Below are positions 55,001 to 63,937 of a DNA stretch of 64,000 nt, piece after piece. The position numbers were made by a program, and so were the translations under genes. The number at the start of each line of letters is the position of its first letter. Position 1 is the first letter of the stretch. Below the pieces are notes generated by a model. That model was not told the DNA's origin. It was given only the letters and a program-made list of their open reading frames with translations, and did not search any database. Source of the stretch: Pedobacter borealis DSM 19626 (GTDB lineage Bacteria > Bacteroidota > Bacteroidia > Sphingobacteriales > Sphingobacteriaceae); assembly GCF_000708285.2 (NCBI RefSeq), contig NZ_JAUG01000005.1:1-64000 (forward strand), read 5' to 3'.

Positions 55001-56582
55001 CGAGACCGGCCTGGTCAGACCAATCAACTTTCAAGCTCCTGATCAACCTGCCTTTATCATCATAATAATTATGATTCCAGGTCCAATCACCGGTTGATAT
55101 TTGCACAGCACCCGGGGACCGAAAAATTTTGCTTTTGCTACCTGTCAGTAGTCCTTGAGTCCGTAAACTTCGTACTGGTATCTCGGCTGCCGGTGTGTTT
55201 TCAAGTTCGGTAAACTGTAATTGATTATTATAAGTAGTATAGTTTGTATTGTTCGGGTCAGTATCCTCATAGTTATCATAAAAGTGGTAACTCACAAGTT
55301 GATGTCCGGCGATAGCATTGTCCCCCGGTATCACACCTTCTTTATCAAAACCCATATAATGCCTAATATCACTATTTGAAAAAGAGGTGCCTGGGGGATA
55401 ATCAAATGTTGCTTGCCAGTCATATGGAAGGTCAATGTTGGAATATTGAGCAGTAGCAATAACCCTGTCTAACTTGTCATAATAAGTTAGCTGATACTGA
55501 TTGGCCTGCTTATCCTTTGGAGTCTGCAGCATGACAATCCTATCTTTATTGTCATATACGTAATGCGTAAATCCGCTTTCTCCTGGAAATTGAACGGCCT
55601 TTAAACGACCCGTGTTGTCATATTGATGCTGGAAGCATAGGTTATTCAATACCGTGGCACTCACTACCCACCCATTTTGTTGGATCAGTTGTACGGCGCG
55701 CGGCGGCAAAGTGTATCGTAGTTGACCCAATTCATCGTAGACATAATAGGTGCTTAGATAAGTTGTAATATTTTGCGGGACACCGCCGCCTATCGCGTAG
55801 CTAGAATCGGCGACCATTTTAAGCACAATCCTTCCATCTTTATCTTTAAATGCTTTTGTTGATAACGCACCGAAACTGTTAACAGCATTTGCATTCGGAG
55901 CGGATATTATTTGCCCAAATAGTTCTCCCGCTGCATAAGTTCCAGTGGATACTGGATTGCCAGAAGCGTCAATATCCCACATCCTTACCTCCCCAGCAAC
56001 GTTACTTATCCCGGTTGTTACTGAGCCCCGATTTTGGCCTACCTGGCTTTTACCCGCTCCATAATTTATGTTGCGGGTTCCTGATGCGTCTGATATAGTG
56101 GTAGACTTCGAATACGAAGTATAACCTTCGTCTGGATAGACGCCATTATAATAGCTCTTTTGTGCCTCGAAACTATTCGGTTGCAGTCCAAAATACTCAC
56201 TGGCATAAGGCAGGAAGCTATATTGATCATTCTGAAACCTGGTGTCTGCTATCTGAACCAGATGCTTATATGTACTGTTTTCCAACGATACATTGCTTTG
56301 TACAGACTGGATCGTACGGTTAAATCCATCTACGTATGTGTAGCTCTGCTTAAGATTCTGTGAACCAATCGAATTGATCGCAGACGCGTCCGAAATTGGA
56401 ACCATCGGAGTACTGCTTTTTATATAATTGACTCCGAGCGTTGTAATAGGAGCAGGTGGTACTTGAATTGTCGTAACGCTTCCCTGAGGAAACGTTTGAT
56501 TGAGCTGAGGCACATTCTGGCCCCATATCTTTGATGCAGATACTACAACAAAAAGCAGCAGACTTAAATATTTTGTGTACAT
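52038..56582 (-). CDS. Rhs repeat protein with DUF6443-like N-terminus and GIY-YIG-like C-terminal toxin
   Basis: A 1514-residue exported protein. A signal peptide ends at IWGQ (about residue 22). The N-terminal part (YTYVDGFNRTIQSVQSN) matches DUF6443 Rhs proteins. Many YD repeats follow, such as YDNTGRLKAVQFPG, YDNKDRIVML and YDLNGNLTKDA. The core boundary is DFHARQYDPQIGRFLGVDP and NAPESMVDPNGEMF. The last 90 residues look like a GIY-YIG nuclease: VYEGVDAVGVIKYVGITN, RWAEH and ARVIEQTVINQQ (catalytic Glu), then NLYNKIN. The shell would carry the nuclease tip out of the cell and into a rival. Confidence 0.88.
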   Translation of the reverse strand: MYTKYLSLLLFVVVSASKIWGQNVPQLNQTFPQGSVTTIQVPPAPITTLGVNYIKSSTPMVPISDASAINSIGSQNLKQSYTYVDGFNRTIQSVQSNVSLENSTYKHLVQIADTRFQNDQYSFLPYASEYFGLQPNSFEAQKSYYNGVYPDEGYTSYSKSTTISDASGTRNINYGAGKSQVGQNRGSVTTGISNVAGEVRMWDIDASGNPVSTGTYAAGELFGQIISAPNANAVNSFGALSTKAFKDKDGRIVLKMVADSSYAIGGGVPQNITTYLSTYYVYDELGQLRYTLPPRAVQLIQQNGWVVSATVLNNLCFQHQYDNTGRLKAVQFPGESGFTHYVYDNKDRIVMLQTPKDKQANQYQLTYYDKLDRVIATAQYSNIDLPYDWQATFDYPPGTSFSNSDIRHYMGFDKEGVIPGDNAIAGHQLVSYHFYDNYEDTDPNNTNYTTYNNQLQFTELENTPAAEIPVRSLRTQGLLTGSKSKIFRSPGAVQISTGDWTWNHNYYDDKGRLIRSLKVDWSDQAGLVHYLFSGTQYDFLNRPLISKSIFQNLFASYSVYKEFTKNEYQVGTGALLQTSHKINDNPWSVSVKYLYDALGRVKRKTLGSYGEVQDLSYNIRGQLTGINAVYAETGYKGFESRTFGESIKYDCGFTQPQYNGKISGTIWRGSGNSHAYGYDYDMAGRLKNAEYRTNGTTGWNKTDLDYTVSNIHYDKNGNLLSMDQRGVSPTAGVQTIDNLRYSYEENELSNRLTKVVDSATDYQLGDFVNTNGAAKDYEYDLNGNLTKDANKGITSVVYTHFDKPQVISFANGKSIEYSYDVSGKKVQELVLEPGKPNKQIDYVGSYIYENNVLQYILNANGRTVRDVATDAFKEEYFVKDHLGNVRSTIDITQKPLLQYLATYELASANLEGLLFEQLNEIRDDKPASTDPGDLKAGRLNGEDQRIGTSLLMHVMAGDQVEMNVNSFYDSYDQEDDNPVVSDQMLVSIVGTLTGGVGGFEGSEGHNPDMVPQLFTPENYLDQYDNIINSATDPTRPKAYLNYVLFDENMQIDRSFSNAFQVNSNGSWEQIGTNSALTIPANGYLAVYLSNQSRGINCYECANVNFDQLVIKLQKGRQLEEMHYYPFGLPMAGLSSAADNNTKRQRHKYQSNEYIKDIGLNWMDFHARQYDPQIGRFLGVDPFGSMGGQDLYSPYAAMGNAPESMVDPNGEMFNPSLASFAYAGQSIENSADLYSSASGPSNFKKHGDYFSVGASKGSGSSISSDGASGETEGLTSQQMVDIAAEQAGKTAYFVDRLFLGWGLLLPEIEVVDHKPNFWKWGEDVYSSLGSKSPLGNGYYDFAYNKAMDNAHFRAGELGYLPPMGTVHDALETGGMLPVIGEGFDIVNGLYYSIEGDGKNAAWAFASAIPIAGNYVTGAKWAKRAYKVYEGVDAVGVIKYVGITNRNPVLRWAEHVSKGGGKELLTWRVVDGAENLTRNQARVIEQTVINQQGLGNLYNKINSISPSRWELFGVKP

Positions 56583-56608
56583 ATTTTTTTGTTTTCGGAA
56601 TTAAGAAT

Positions 56609-59600
56609 TTAGTTGCTGAAGAATTCAGTTTTGGAAAGTATATGTCCTTCCTGATCCCTACTGAGGACAGGTCGGCCAAGTTTATCATATTCCAGGTAAA
56701 TTATCCTTCCTGCTGCATCTGTCGTAGATGTCGCTCCACATAGAGGTTTGTAGGTCCAGGATTGCATCATAGCATCTGCAGGAAACAACCTGATCTCGTC
56801 CACGAAAATCTGGCTGTTTGAGGTAAAGCTCATAGTGCCATTATTGGTAGGCGTAAATTTACCCTGGTAAAATGTCCATCCATTCGTTGCATATAGAGCT
56901 GCAAAGGTTACGGTCGCGCCCGCACCGGAAAAGTTGGGTATACCGTTTTTAGACCAAAAACTGACGATATACACTTTATTCGGTGTAAGACCTGACACTG
57001 AAATGTTTACACCATTTGGAGTGAGGCTATAAGCAAATTGCCCGCTAATGGCGCTTGCAGCCAAACCGCTGTTCTGATAGGTGAATCGACCATCGGTGAT
57101 AAAGGTTCCTGCAGGATAAGTTGCACCAGTTGAAAGTATTTCAAAACTGGTATAAGCAATCTCGTTGTAACGTGCATTACTAACATCGGCCAGTTTATCA
57201 CCGGTAACAGTATCCCAGAGCATAGCTTTATAACTATTCAAATCGCGAAGCTTGGTTTCTAAAGGATTACCTTTTTGATCAAACAGGATCACTTCCGTTG
57301 TCTTTTTGAATAGGGGAATAGCAGCACCACTATAAGCAGAAATAATTTTGTTATATCGGGCGGAAGCCGGGGATGTAGTCAAAATGCCTGTATAGGTAGG
57401 ATATTCTATAGGTGCCCCATTGTTTAAGGTATACAGCTTTTTTGACCGCAAGATACCATTGGAAAATTCCAGGCCATTAATTGAGGCATCTAAAAGACGT
57501 TTGTATTCCGGCCTATTAAGGCCTGATGTTCCTAAACTCCACCGTTCCGTACTTATTACCTTTTCAATTCCATTATTTTTCATGTCATACAATGGACCAG
57601 AACCACTTCCTTCTACAACATCATAGTTGTATACATATTCGGTAAGGATATATTCTCCTTTACTGTTTCTAGTTTTGATCCATTTTTGCCTGTCCCTACT
57701 ATCATAACCATATGACACCTTATCCGAAATTACTGGACTGCCATCAGGAAATTTCTCTGTTAGTGTTTCTTGGAGAAACACCTTCCCTGTATATGGCAAG
57801 AAGGTATCAGTAGCAACAATAACATCCAAAAAGGGATTTATGCTTTGACCTGTGCGGGCGCGCATCGTCTTTACGTTCGGTTCTAATAAAGCAGAAGAGC
57901 TCATGTCAACAGTGCTAGAATACGTATTGGCAGTGCGGGTAACCAACTGGTTGAACTGGTCGTACTGTGTTGTTTTTAAGGGTAGGCCAACAAGCCAGTC
58001 TTTGATGTATTGCTTGTCTGTAAAAGGCTCCTGAAGATAATCTCTTGAACCGCTTTTCAAATAACAAGTGTCTGTACCGGTAATTATATTTGTAAACACG
58101 TACTCTGTACGTCCTATTAAATTTCCTGATTGATCCCGGCTCTCCACCTTCACCTCGGAGTATCCGTGATTTGAGCCATTGATTAGTTGGCGAGGACTTA
58201 TGCTATATCCTCCAACCGTGTAAGCTGTTTTATCAAGATTACCAGTACTGGAGGAACCGCCAACATCGCTTAAGTAATGAAAATACCCACCGGTCAGAAA
58301 GCGCTGTCCGCCGCTATAGATGAAATTCTGTATCCTGGAATTGCCAGGGTGGAATTTGTCGGTTTCGGTTATCGACTTTATTCGAAGGCCATCATTATCG
58401 TTTACACCAAGAAAGAAAGCTGGATCTTCTGGGGAAACAGACCTGGTATTCTGCAGTCCTGAATGTAATTCATAAGCAAAGCTTACACTTCCTCCTAATG
58501 CATTTTTTACCTTAACGAGATTAGCCGCAGCCATTGTATTGACATCGGTTGTCACCTCTCTATTAACACCAAAGCTAGCGCCAGCAAAGGTATGCTGAGG
58601 TACTGAATAACCGTCCTCAACACCTTGCGCCGCTCCATTGTTATAACCAAAGCGATCCATGCCTCCGCTCATTCGGGAAGGAAGTTTATTTGAAGAATAT
58701 TCGAAAGAATAATAAGGCTCTGTAACAGTACCATCACAACTTTTGATTTCAATACCTGTTAAAATCATTCGTAGTTTGGTGTCATTGTTAAAATCGCAAA
58801 TCGGGGTATAGGGCACAATAACAGCGGGATTTGGATTGTGACTGGCAACATGGTATGCCTTAGAAAGGGTGAAACGGGTACAATTCTCCGAACCCGAGCT
58901 TATGACAACCTCTTTTAAAGCCGTTGCACAAACAGGCTGGCCGATTCCAGGAGAAGCGGTGTCATACACGAATGATGCGGTAACTCCATTTGGATATCGG
59001 ATGGCTTTTAATTGCACCAGATCGCCTGTAACTTGGTCTGCTTTTACCCATGAACTAGGGATATAAATAATTGCACCGTCTGTTAAGCGCTCTTGCCATT
59101 GAGCCTTTCGGTAAAGTGTGGTTTTCGGAGTTAATGTCTCATCATATTCATAGGTAATCTGATTGCCCTCGGCAAAAATGATCTTTTCTATCACCCAGCG
59201 TGAAACATAGCTGTAACTAAGCAATGTATTATTGGTAGCTGCATTGTTCTGAACGCGTCCCTGATTAAAATCGCCGGGGCGAAAAAAATATTGGTTACCA
59301 GATTCATCGGTAATCTTGAAATTCAATTCTCCGGTCAATAATTTTTCTATCTTTACATGTCTGTTGGGATGTGTAAAAACATATCCATCTTTGCCGATTT
59401 TGAAAGTAAAGTTTAACCCTCCGACGGAAACAATAAAGTCGTCATTTTCACCGTCAGGATGGATATTGCCGGGAATATAAGCCATATTATAAAGCCCCCA
59501 TCTCCCCACAGAGGTCATGACAGTTCCGTTTGGTGAAGCAGGTAACTGATGCACTTGACTTAATTCATCGGGCAGGTCGCGCATTACCCTACTAATTCCT

Positions 59601-59905
59601 CCCCCAGCGTTAATATTCCAATGTAGGCCTGCTTTTCCGGCAATTTCATCAACCTTCACACCTTTGGTATTGTAACTAAATGAAACCCCAAAACTACCAT
59701 GGTTGTTGCTGAACTGGTAAATAGGGATATTTATATTGGCGCTACCATCGAACAGGTTGGGGCTATAAATATTGCCAATGCTACTGTTCTTTCCTGTAAT
59801 AGACGGAACAAACTTAGCATCCGCTGTTGGAGCGCCGGGCTGGGCGTTTCCGTTTGGGCCACACAAAATAAAAGCAGCACCAAGTAATCGAAGAAAGTGT
59901 TTCAT
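56609..59905 (-). CDS. Large exported Rhs-like companion protein
   Basis: I start at ATG 59905 (MKHFLRLLGAAF), which gives a clean signal peptide ending at GNAQ; the longer frame adds 15 unlikely residues. About 1098 residues. It opens with SIGNIYSPNLFDGSANINIPIYQF and GLHWNINAGGGISRVMRDLPDE, typical of the first protein in Bacteroidota Rhs loci. It ends with one YD repeat (LEYDKLGRPVLSRDQEGH). It is upstream of and 26 bases from the toxin gene, so it probably supplies part of the outer shell or the secretion-linked base. Confidence 0.8.
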   Translation of the reverse strand: MKHFLRLLGAAFILCGPNGNAQPGAPTADAKFVPSITGKNSSIGNIYSPNLFDGSANINIPIYQFSNNHGSFGVSFSYNTKGVKVDEIAGKAGLHWNINAGGGISRVMRDLPDELSQVHQLPASPNGTVMTSVGRWGLYNMAYIPGNIHPDGENDDFIVSVGGLNFTFKIGKDGYVFTHPNRHVKIEKLLTGELNFKITDESGNQYFFRPGDFNQGRVQNNAATNNTLLSYSYVSRWVIEKIIFAEGNQITYEYDETLTPKTTLYRKAQWQERLTDGAIIYIPSSWVKADQVTGDLVQLKAIRYPNGVTASFVYDTASPGIGQPVCATALKEVVISSGSENCTRFTLSKAYHVASHNPNPAVIVPYTPICDFNNDTKLRMILTGIEIKSCDGTVTEPYYSFEYSSNKLPSRMSGGMDRFGYNNGAAQGVEDGYSVPQHTFAGASFGVNREVTTDVNTMAAANLVKVKNALGGSVSFAYELHSGLQNTRSVSPEDPAFFLGVNDNDGLRIKSITETDKFHPGNSRIQNFIYSGGQRFLTGGYFHYLSDVGGSSSTGNLDKTAYTVGGYSISPRQLINGSNHGYSEVKVESRDQSGNLIGRTEYVFTNIITGTDTCYLKSGSRDYLQEPFTDKQYIKDWLVGLPLKTTQYDQFNQLVTRTANTYSSTVDMSSSALLEPNVKTMRARTGQSINPFLDVIVATDTFLPYTGKVFLQETLTEKFPDGSPVISDKVSYGYDSRDRQKWIKTRNSKGEYILTEYVYNYDVVEGSGSGPLYDMKNNGIEKVISTERWSLGTSGLNRPEYKRLLDASINGLEFSNGILRSKKLYTLNNGAPIEYPTYTGILTTSPASARYNKIISAYSGAAIPLFKKTTEVILFDQKGNPLETKLRDLNSYKAMLWDTVTGDKLADVSNARYNEIAYTSFEILSTGATYPAGTFITDGRFTYQNSGLAASAISGQFAYSLTPNGVNISVSGLTPNKVYIVSFWSKNGIPNFSGAGATVTFAALYATNGWTFYQGKFTPTNNGTMSFTSNSQIFVDEIRLFPADAMMQSWTYKPLCGATSTTDAAGRIIYLEYDKLGRPVLSRDQEGHILSKTEFFSN

Positions 59906-60006
59906 AGAATATAAAGAAGAATTGTTTTGGGTTGTTGAAGGATTAAGCAAAGATCAAGTATGTCTACGCCAACACTTGGCGTCCCATATTTTTATATTAT
60001 TAATTT

Positions 60007-61539
60007 TCATTTTGACCATCCGAAACGAATCATAAACGGTGTTCTTAAATTGTTTTGCTGCCACAGGAAATTATAACCTGCTAGAAAAGTACCGCCCCAC
60101 TTGCTGTTGATCCGGTACCGTTTCATAATACCCGCATAGGTGGACTGCTGCCCGCCGCCGAAAGCGGCTTTCAGGGTATTATCACTTTGCTGTGGTTGCG
60201 GATTATTAGGATCGGCATGCTCCTCCAGGTAAGAACGGTTTAAAGGACGGAATATCTGTTCATAACCGGCGTGTATACTGAAGCCATATAACATAATCCA
60301 ATCGGCATAAGCGCGTGCGCTGATGCCTTCATAGGTCAGCTTAATGTTTTGCCAGTTCTGCCCCAGGCCTATACTGGTTGCTAAACCAACACCATAACTG
60401 AGTTTGGGTGTATGTTTAAATGCTACCGATGCTCCCAGTTCCAGCATAGCCGGACGCAGGCCATCAGGCGTAGCCCTCATGGTCTGGAAATTATACTGTG
60501 TTTCGAGCCTTTGCCAGAATGGTTTTCCACGTTCGGGGTTTTTAGTGAATGCCGGTGCCTCGATATGTTTTAATTTAACTTTCGCTGCTTTTGCTTCTGC
60601 AAGGGTTTGTTTGGCTTCGTTTGCAGCATTCTTTGCTTCTTTTACTTTATCGGTTACACCATTCAGCTTTTCGCTGAACTGCTGCACCTGCTCGCCCATA
60701 CTTTGTTGTACCGCCTGCAGGTTATTGCCAAATTTATCCTGTAACATTTTACCCATCTGGCTTTTGGTCTGGTACCCCATGCTTTGCAGATCTGCAGCTG
60801 TAGCATTATTGCCGAGTCCGCCAAAGGCATTTTTATTGGTGTTGAGATAATTGTCAAAGCCTTCTACGCCCTGCAAATATTCCATTGCTTTTTCTTCCGC
60901 TTCATCCGGATCGTCCGCCAGTTCGCGCCAGGCTTTCATTTTTTCCTGGGCATAGTAAACGTTCTTTTGTATGTTTTGCAGACCGGCAATATTTTTACCG
61001 CCCGCTAATTGCTCCAGGGCTTTGCTGCGTTGTTGGATCAGGTCTTTGACCTGTTGTTCTGCATTCAGTTTGGATTGGAGCTCCGAAATCTTTGATGTAT
61101 AATCACCACCCGGCAATTCTTTGCCGGCAAGACCGGCTACCGAATTCAGTTTACCGGCTTGCTTTTGTATAAATTGCTGAATGCCATTCAAACTATCGAT
61201 GGTAGCATTCCGTCTTCCTGTCCTTTGATTCAGTACCGCAGTATCCTTCGATAAGCTGGTTATAGAATCATAGGTCAGTGGCATATCCAGGTACTGCTTG
61301 TAAAGCGCTGAATCTTTGGCTGCCAACTGCTTCATCATACGCGCTTCCTGTTTTTTCAGGCGGCGCAATAATTTCTGTTGTATACGCTGGGAACGTTTCA
61401 GATATTTGTCCAAAGCCGAAGTTCTGTTGTCCAGGTAATTCTGTGCTGTGATTTCTGGATTATTTTCCTGACCATGAGTGTTATCAATGGCAATAAACTG
61501 TATGATAAACAGATTCATCAAGAAAAATATTATTTTCAC
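60007..61539 (-). CDS. Exported protein: coiled coil followed by an outer-membrane beta-barrel-like domain
   Basis: A 510-residue protein with a signal peptide (IIFFLMNLFIIQFIAID). Residues about 30-340 are charged and largely helical (SQRIQQKLLRRLKKQEARM; KEAKNAANEAKQTLAEAKAAK), and the last 150 look like alternating barrel strands (LSYGVGLATSIGLGQNW, FLAGYNFLWQQNNLRTPFMIRFGW) ending in an aromatic residue cluster. It is the first gene of the leftward Rhs locus and may anchor or export the Rhs proteins across the outer membrane. This role is inferred from position. Confidence 0.72.
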   Translation of the reverse strand: MKIIFFLMNLFIIQFIAIDNTHGQENNPEITAQNYLDNRTSALDKYLKRSQRIQQKLLRRLKKQEARMMKQLAAKDSALYKQYLDMPLTYDSITSLSKDTAVLNQRTGRRNATIDSLNGIQQFIQKQAGKLNSVAGLAGKELPGGDYTSKISELQSKLNAEQQVKDLIQQRSKALEQLAGGKNIAGLQNIQKNVYYAQEKMKAWRELADDPDEAEEKAMEYLQGVEGFDNYLNTNKNAFGGLGNNATAADLQSMGYQTKSQMGKMLQDKFGNNLQAVQQSMGEQVQQFSEKLNGVTDKVKEAKNAANEAKQTLAEAKAAKVKLKHIEAPAFTKNPERGKPFWQRLETQYNFQTMRATPDGLRPAMLELGASVAFKHTPKLSYGVGLATSIGLGQNWQNIKLTYEGISARAYADWIMLYGFSIHAGYEQIFRPLNRSYLEEHADPNNPQPQQSDNTLKAAFGGGQQSTYAGIMKRYRINSKWGGTFLAGYNFLWQQNNLRTPFMIRFGWSK

Positions 61540-61624
61540 TAGAGAGTTTTAAAATTGTAGCCCAAGGGCTGGGAATGGATGAACAACAAGCGGGGACTAT
61601 TCTAGTAGGGCCAGGTACGAACAA

Positions 61625-61798
61625 TTATACTCTCCGTTTTAATGCAGGCAGTTGCATCTGTTCCGCACAGTGTTTCACAGAATCAAAATCTTTAGGTTTA
61701 CCCGAGGTGCCACCATCACCTGTTGTGGTAATAGCAAAGCCTATCAATAATAAAAGAAGTAAAAAAAATGCACAGATACCTAGAAAAAATGCCTTCAT
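61625..61798 (-). CDS. Small membrane-anchored protein
   Basis: About 57 residues from the ATG at 61798 (MKAFFLGICAFFLLLLLLIGF); the longer start at 61819 would run through a hairpin. One hydrophobic helix is followed by a short polar tail (DFDSVKHCAEQMQL). It lies upstream of the Rhs locus in the same direction. Family unknown; it could be a small helper or a leader-like peptide. Confidence 0.5.
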   Translation of the reverse strand: MKAFFLGICAFFLLLLLLIGFAITTTGDGGTSGKPKDFDSVKHCAEQMQLPALKRRV

Positions 61799-61811
61799 GT
61801 TTGTCTGTAAG

Positions 61812-61836
61812 ACCGCCACTAACTTTTAGTGGCGGT
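61812..61836. terminator. Perfect 10-base hairpin upstream of the small membrane gene
   Basis: ACCGCCACTA pairs with TAGTGGCGGT around ACTTT. It starts 13 bases upstream of the ATG at 61798 on the minus strand, so it may end transcription from the right or shape the leader of the small gene. Confidence 0.5.
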
Positions 61837-61948
61837 AATTAGAAAAGATTTTTGTTCTAATGGTTGGTGTTCAGGGGCGGCATCTTTTCAGCGACAAAGA
61901 TTGGTCAGAAATTTTCCGCCTGCAAGGGTGAAACCCCGGTAATTCAGT

Positions 61949-61964
61949 AGGGGAAATTTCCCCT
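61949..61964. promoter_or_regulatory. 16-base perfect palindrome in the 360-base regulatory gap
   Basis: AGGGGAAATTTCCCCT is self-complementary over its full length. It lies in the gap between the leftward Rhs/small-gene block and the rightward XRE gene and could be an operator for either side. The rest of the gap (61837-62107) shows nothing else I can name. Confidence 0.35.
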
Positions 61965-62107
61965 GACTTTATTTTATTCAACCATTATCCCGCAAAGATT
62001 ATATCAAAATTTGTATCCTGTATACAGTTAAAAACCTGAAAATTACACACATTGCATTTTGCTATTTGTTGCGGTCATAATGCCAATTTTAATCGGTTGA
62101 TTTAATT

Positions 62108-62115
62108 TAACTTTG
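62108..62115 (+). promoter_or_regulatory. Bacteroidota -7 box for the XRE gene
   Basis: TAACTTTG matches the TAnnTTTG consensus and would start transcription around 62120, just before the twin operators. No good -33 TTTG was found at the usual 19-21 base spacing. Confidence 0.5.
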
Positions 62116-62125
62116 CTTACCGAAG

Positions 62126-62161
62126 TGGGCATCTTGCCATATTTCATGGGCATTCTGCCCA
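62126..62161. promoter_or_regulatory. Twin operator sites before the XRE regulator
   Basis: Two related 15-base sites are 21 bases apart, two helical turns: TGGGCATCTTGCCAT (62126-62140) and TGGGCATTCTGCCCA (62147-62161). The second is a perfect inverted repeat TGGGCA/TGCCCA with a three-base spacer. They lie just downstream of the -7 box, where a bound repressor would block transcription, so autoregulation by the XRE protein is likely. Confidence 0.65.
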
Positions 62162-62196
62162 CTAAAAATCTTCAACTTTAACAAAATTTTATTATT

Positions 62197-62583
62197 ATGA
62201 ATGATGGCAGTACTCCTATAATCAACAATATCGGAAGGAAAATAGAGCGGCTTAGAAAACTAAGGGACATGAGCCAGGATACTTTAGCAAAGGAGCTAGG
62301 GATTTCCAGGCAATCGGTACAAAGGATAGAACACAGTGAAGAAATTGATGAAGAAAAGCTGTCCCAGATTGCAGCAGTCCTCGGGGTAACTTCCGATGCA
62401 ATTAAGAACTTTAATGAGGAGGCAATGTTCAATAACATTGTCAATGACCATGGTACTGTATTCAATTACATCTCAACATATCAGTTGAACCCCATCGATA
62501 AAATCGTGGAGCTGTATGATCAACTATTAAAGAGTGAGCGTGAAAAAGTAGAAATCCTAAAAAGTCTGCTTGATAAAAAATGA
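62197..62583 (+). CDS. XRE-family helix-turn-helix regulator
   Basis: A 128-residue protein. Residues about 12-65 form the helix-turn-helix: IGRKIERLRKLRDMSQDTLAKELGISRQSVQRIE. The C-terminal half is a helical dimerization-like region ending in a coiled-coil stretch (LYDQLLKSEREKVEILKSLLD). Its promoter carries two matching operator sites, so it probably represses itself. Similar small regulators are common in Bacteroidota genomes and on their elements. Confidence 0.88.
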   Translation: MNDGSTPIINNIGRKIERLRKLRDMSQDTLAKELGISRQSVQRIEHSEEIDEEKLSQIAAVLGVTSDAIKNFNEEAMFNNIVNDHGTVFNYISTYQLNPIDKIVELYDQLLKSEREKVEILKSLLDKK

Positions 62584-62694
62584 GTTTTTAGCAGATGCAC
62601 AGCTTCAGGTTAGCTGTTAAAAGGCAAATGGATTTGATACAGAATTCCGTGGAACAGCGGTAGGTGATTCATTGGGTAAACTAAATTATAATGC

Positions 62695-62907
62695 ATGGAA
62701 TCAAAAAAAACTTCTACAATTTTTGAACACCGGGAATATTTTTACGCGGTGAAAAGCATATTAGCTTCAGAGATCATACTCGAGATGTATAGTACAACCT
62801 ATGTACTCGTAAAAGATAAAGACGGTGAATGGGTAAACCATCAGAACAACCGTTATCAGTTAGGGAAAGGATTGTTAGCGTCAACAATTGCCGCTATAGG
62901 GGCATGA
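62695..62907 (+). CDS. Small hypothetical protein
   Basis: A 70-residue frame starting MESKKTSTIFEHREYFYAV and including YVLVKDKDGEWVNHQNNRYQLG. It follows the XRE gene by 111 bases in the same direction. No family recognised. The balanced composition and clear start make it plausible. Confidence 0.5.
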   Translation: MESKKTSTIFEHREYFYAVKSILASEIILEMYSTTYVLVKDKDGEWVNHQNNRYQLGKGLLASTIAAIGA

Positions 62908-62978
62908 TCTAATTCACCCGTTGCCCTTGAAATATTAAGATGCCCATCCCAAATTGATTTGACTAGATGCAGTCTATC

Positions 62979-63419
62979 CTATTTGTTGAGCCATTTATCA
63001 AGCCCTCCACGCAAAGTAGGCTCCTTGTCAAATTCATCCCGGGTCTTCTCCAGACAGGCCGAAGCATAGTATAAATAGTATGTTTCAAATTCCTTGAAAT
63101 CCTTAAACCTATTGGTTTTCTCTTGTACTATTCCGAATATCCAATTTGATACATCATCAGTTGCTGAAACCATCCGTTTGGATATTTCATTTGTGATCAA
63201 CAGGAAACGCATTGATTGTTTTAGGCTGAATGTGACCTCTCCATTTCGAAACTGTTTCAGCAGGCCATCGATATCATCTTCTTTCCAGGTTTTTAATATG
63301 ATTTCTTTATCATCAAGGGATACTTGTTTCGTAAGGGCCTTTAGCCATAACTGAATGGTAAAATACCCATACTCCCAGCTGTCCATTCCTTTCTTGAAAT
63401 ACATTCGTACTGCACCCAT
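62979..63419 (-). CDS. Hypothetical helical protein
   Basis: A 146-residue, probably all-helical cytoplasmic protein (SWEYGYFTIQLWLKALTKQV; KDFKEFETYYLYYASACLEKTRDEF). It converges with the small gene to the left. No domain recognised; the size and isolation would fit an orphan or immunity-like gene. Confidence 0.55.
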   Translation of the reverse strand: MGAVRMYFKKGMDSWEYGYFTIQLWLKALTKQVSLDDKEIILKTWKEDDIDGLLKQFRNGEVTFSLKQSMRFLLITNEISKRMVSATDDVSNWIFGIVQEKTNRFKDFKEFETYYLYYASACLEKTRDEFDKEPTLRGGLDKWLNK

Positions 63420-63522
63420 ATTGAGTTTTGTTTTGTAGTGACCTTTGATTCTCTAAAATAAAATACGATAAAATTTAGATGACTTCAAAACTTCAGAACT
63501 AACTAATGGATTGTTATCAGGT

Positions 63523-63744
63523 ATGATTCGAATAGACGGTGAAGTAGGTAGCCCAATACTTTGCTTTAACTGCGTCCTGCTCAACAAGGGCCAGATACGC
63601 CATTTTTTTTGCAAAGACAAAGATTATTACCCTTTCACAAATGGACAGCGTCTCTTATTTAAGCAATCGCTGTATTTAAAAGTGCTACGGGTTCTTCGCG
63701 AACAAAGATTTAGGGAATGCCCTGATTTTTATAAGCCCCAATAA
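63523..63744 (+). CDS. Uncertain small ORF
   Basis: About 73 residues from the ATG at 63523 (MIRIDGEVGSPILCF), basic in the C-terminal half (LKVLRVLREQRFRECPDF). No ribosome site or family is evident. It may be a remnant of a larger gene or noise. Confidence 0.25.
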   Translation: MIRIDGEVGSPILCFNCVLLNKGQIRHFFCKDKDYYPFTNGQRLLFKQSLYLKVLRVLREQRFRECPDFYKPQ

Positions 63745-63841
63745 TTTGGACATTTTTATTAAAGATTTGCGGTTTTGATCGCGCTTTTTCCCCATTCTGC
63801 ATCAAATATATTGCTAAAAATAAATATAACTTATTTTTTAG

Positions 63842-63872
63842 TTGCATTTTAATATTTCCAAATGTATATTTG
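63842..63872 (+). promoter_or_regulatory. Promoter of the terminal exported-protein gene
   Basis: TATATTTG at 63865-63872 matches the TAnnTTTG -7 box, and TTG at 63842-63844 lies 20 bases upstream as a partial -33 element. The gene start follows 65 bases later. Confidence 0.5.
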
Positions 63873-63937
63873 GCCATACAACAACGTAATATCTTATAAA
63901 CGTGAAATTTTAAATTAACTATCGAACACTACCTATT

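Noticed and set aside
61575..61829. An 84-residue rightward frame opposite the small membrane protein
   Set aside because: The minus-strand frame has a convincing membrane helix; this one is its antisense shadow.
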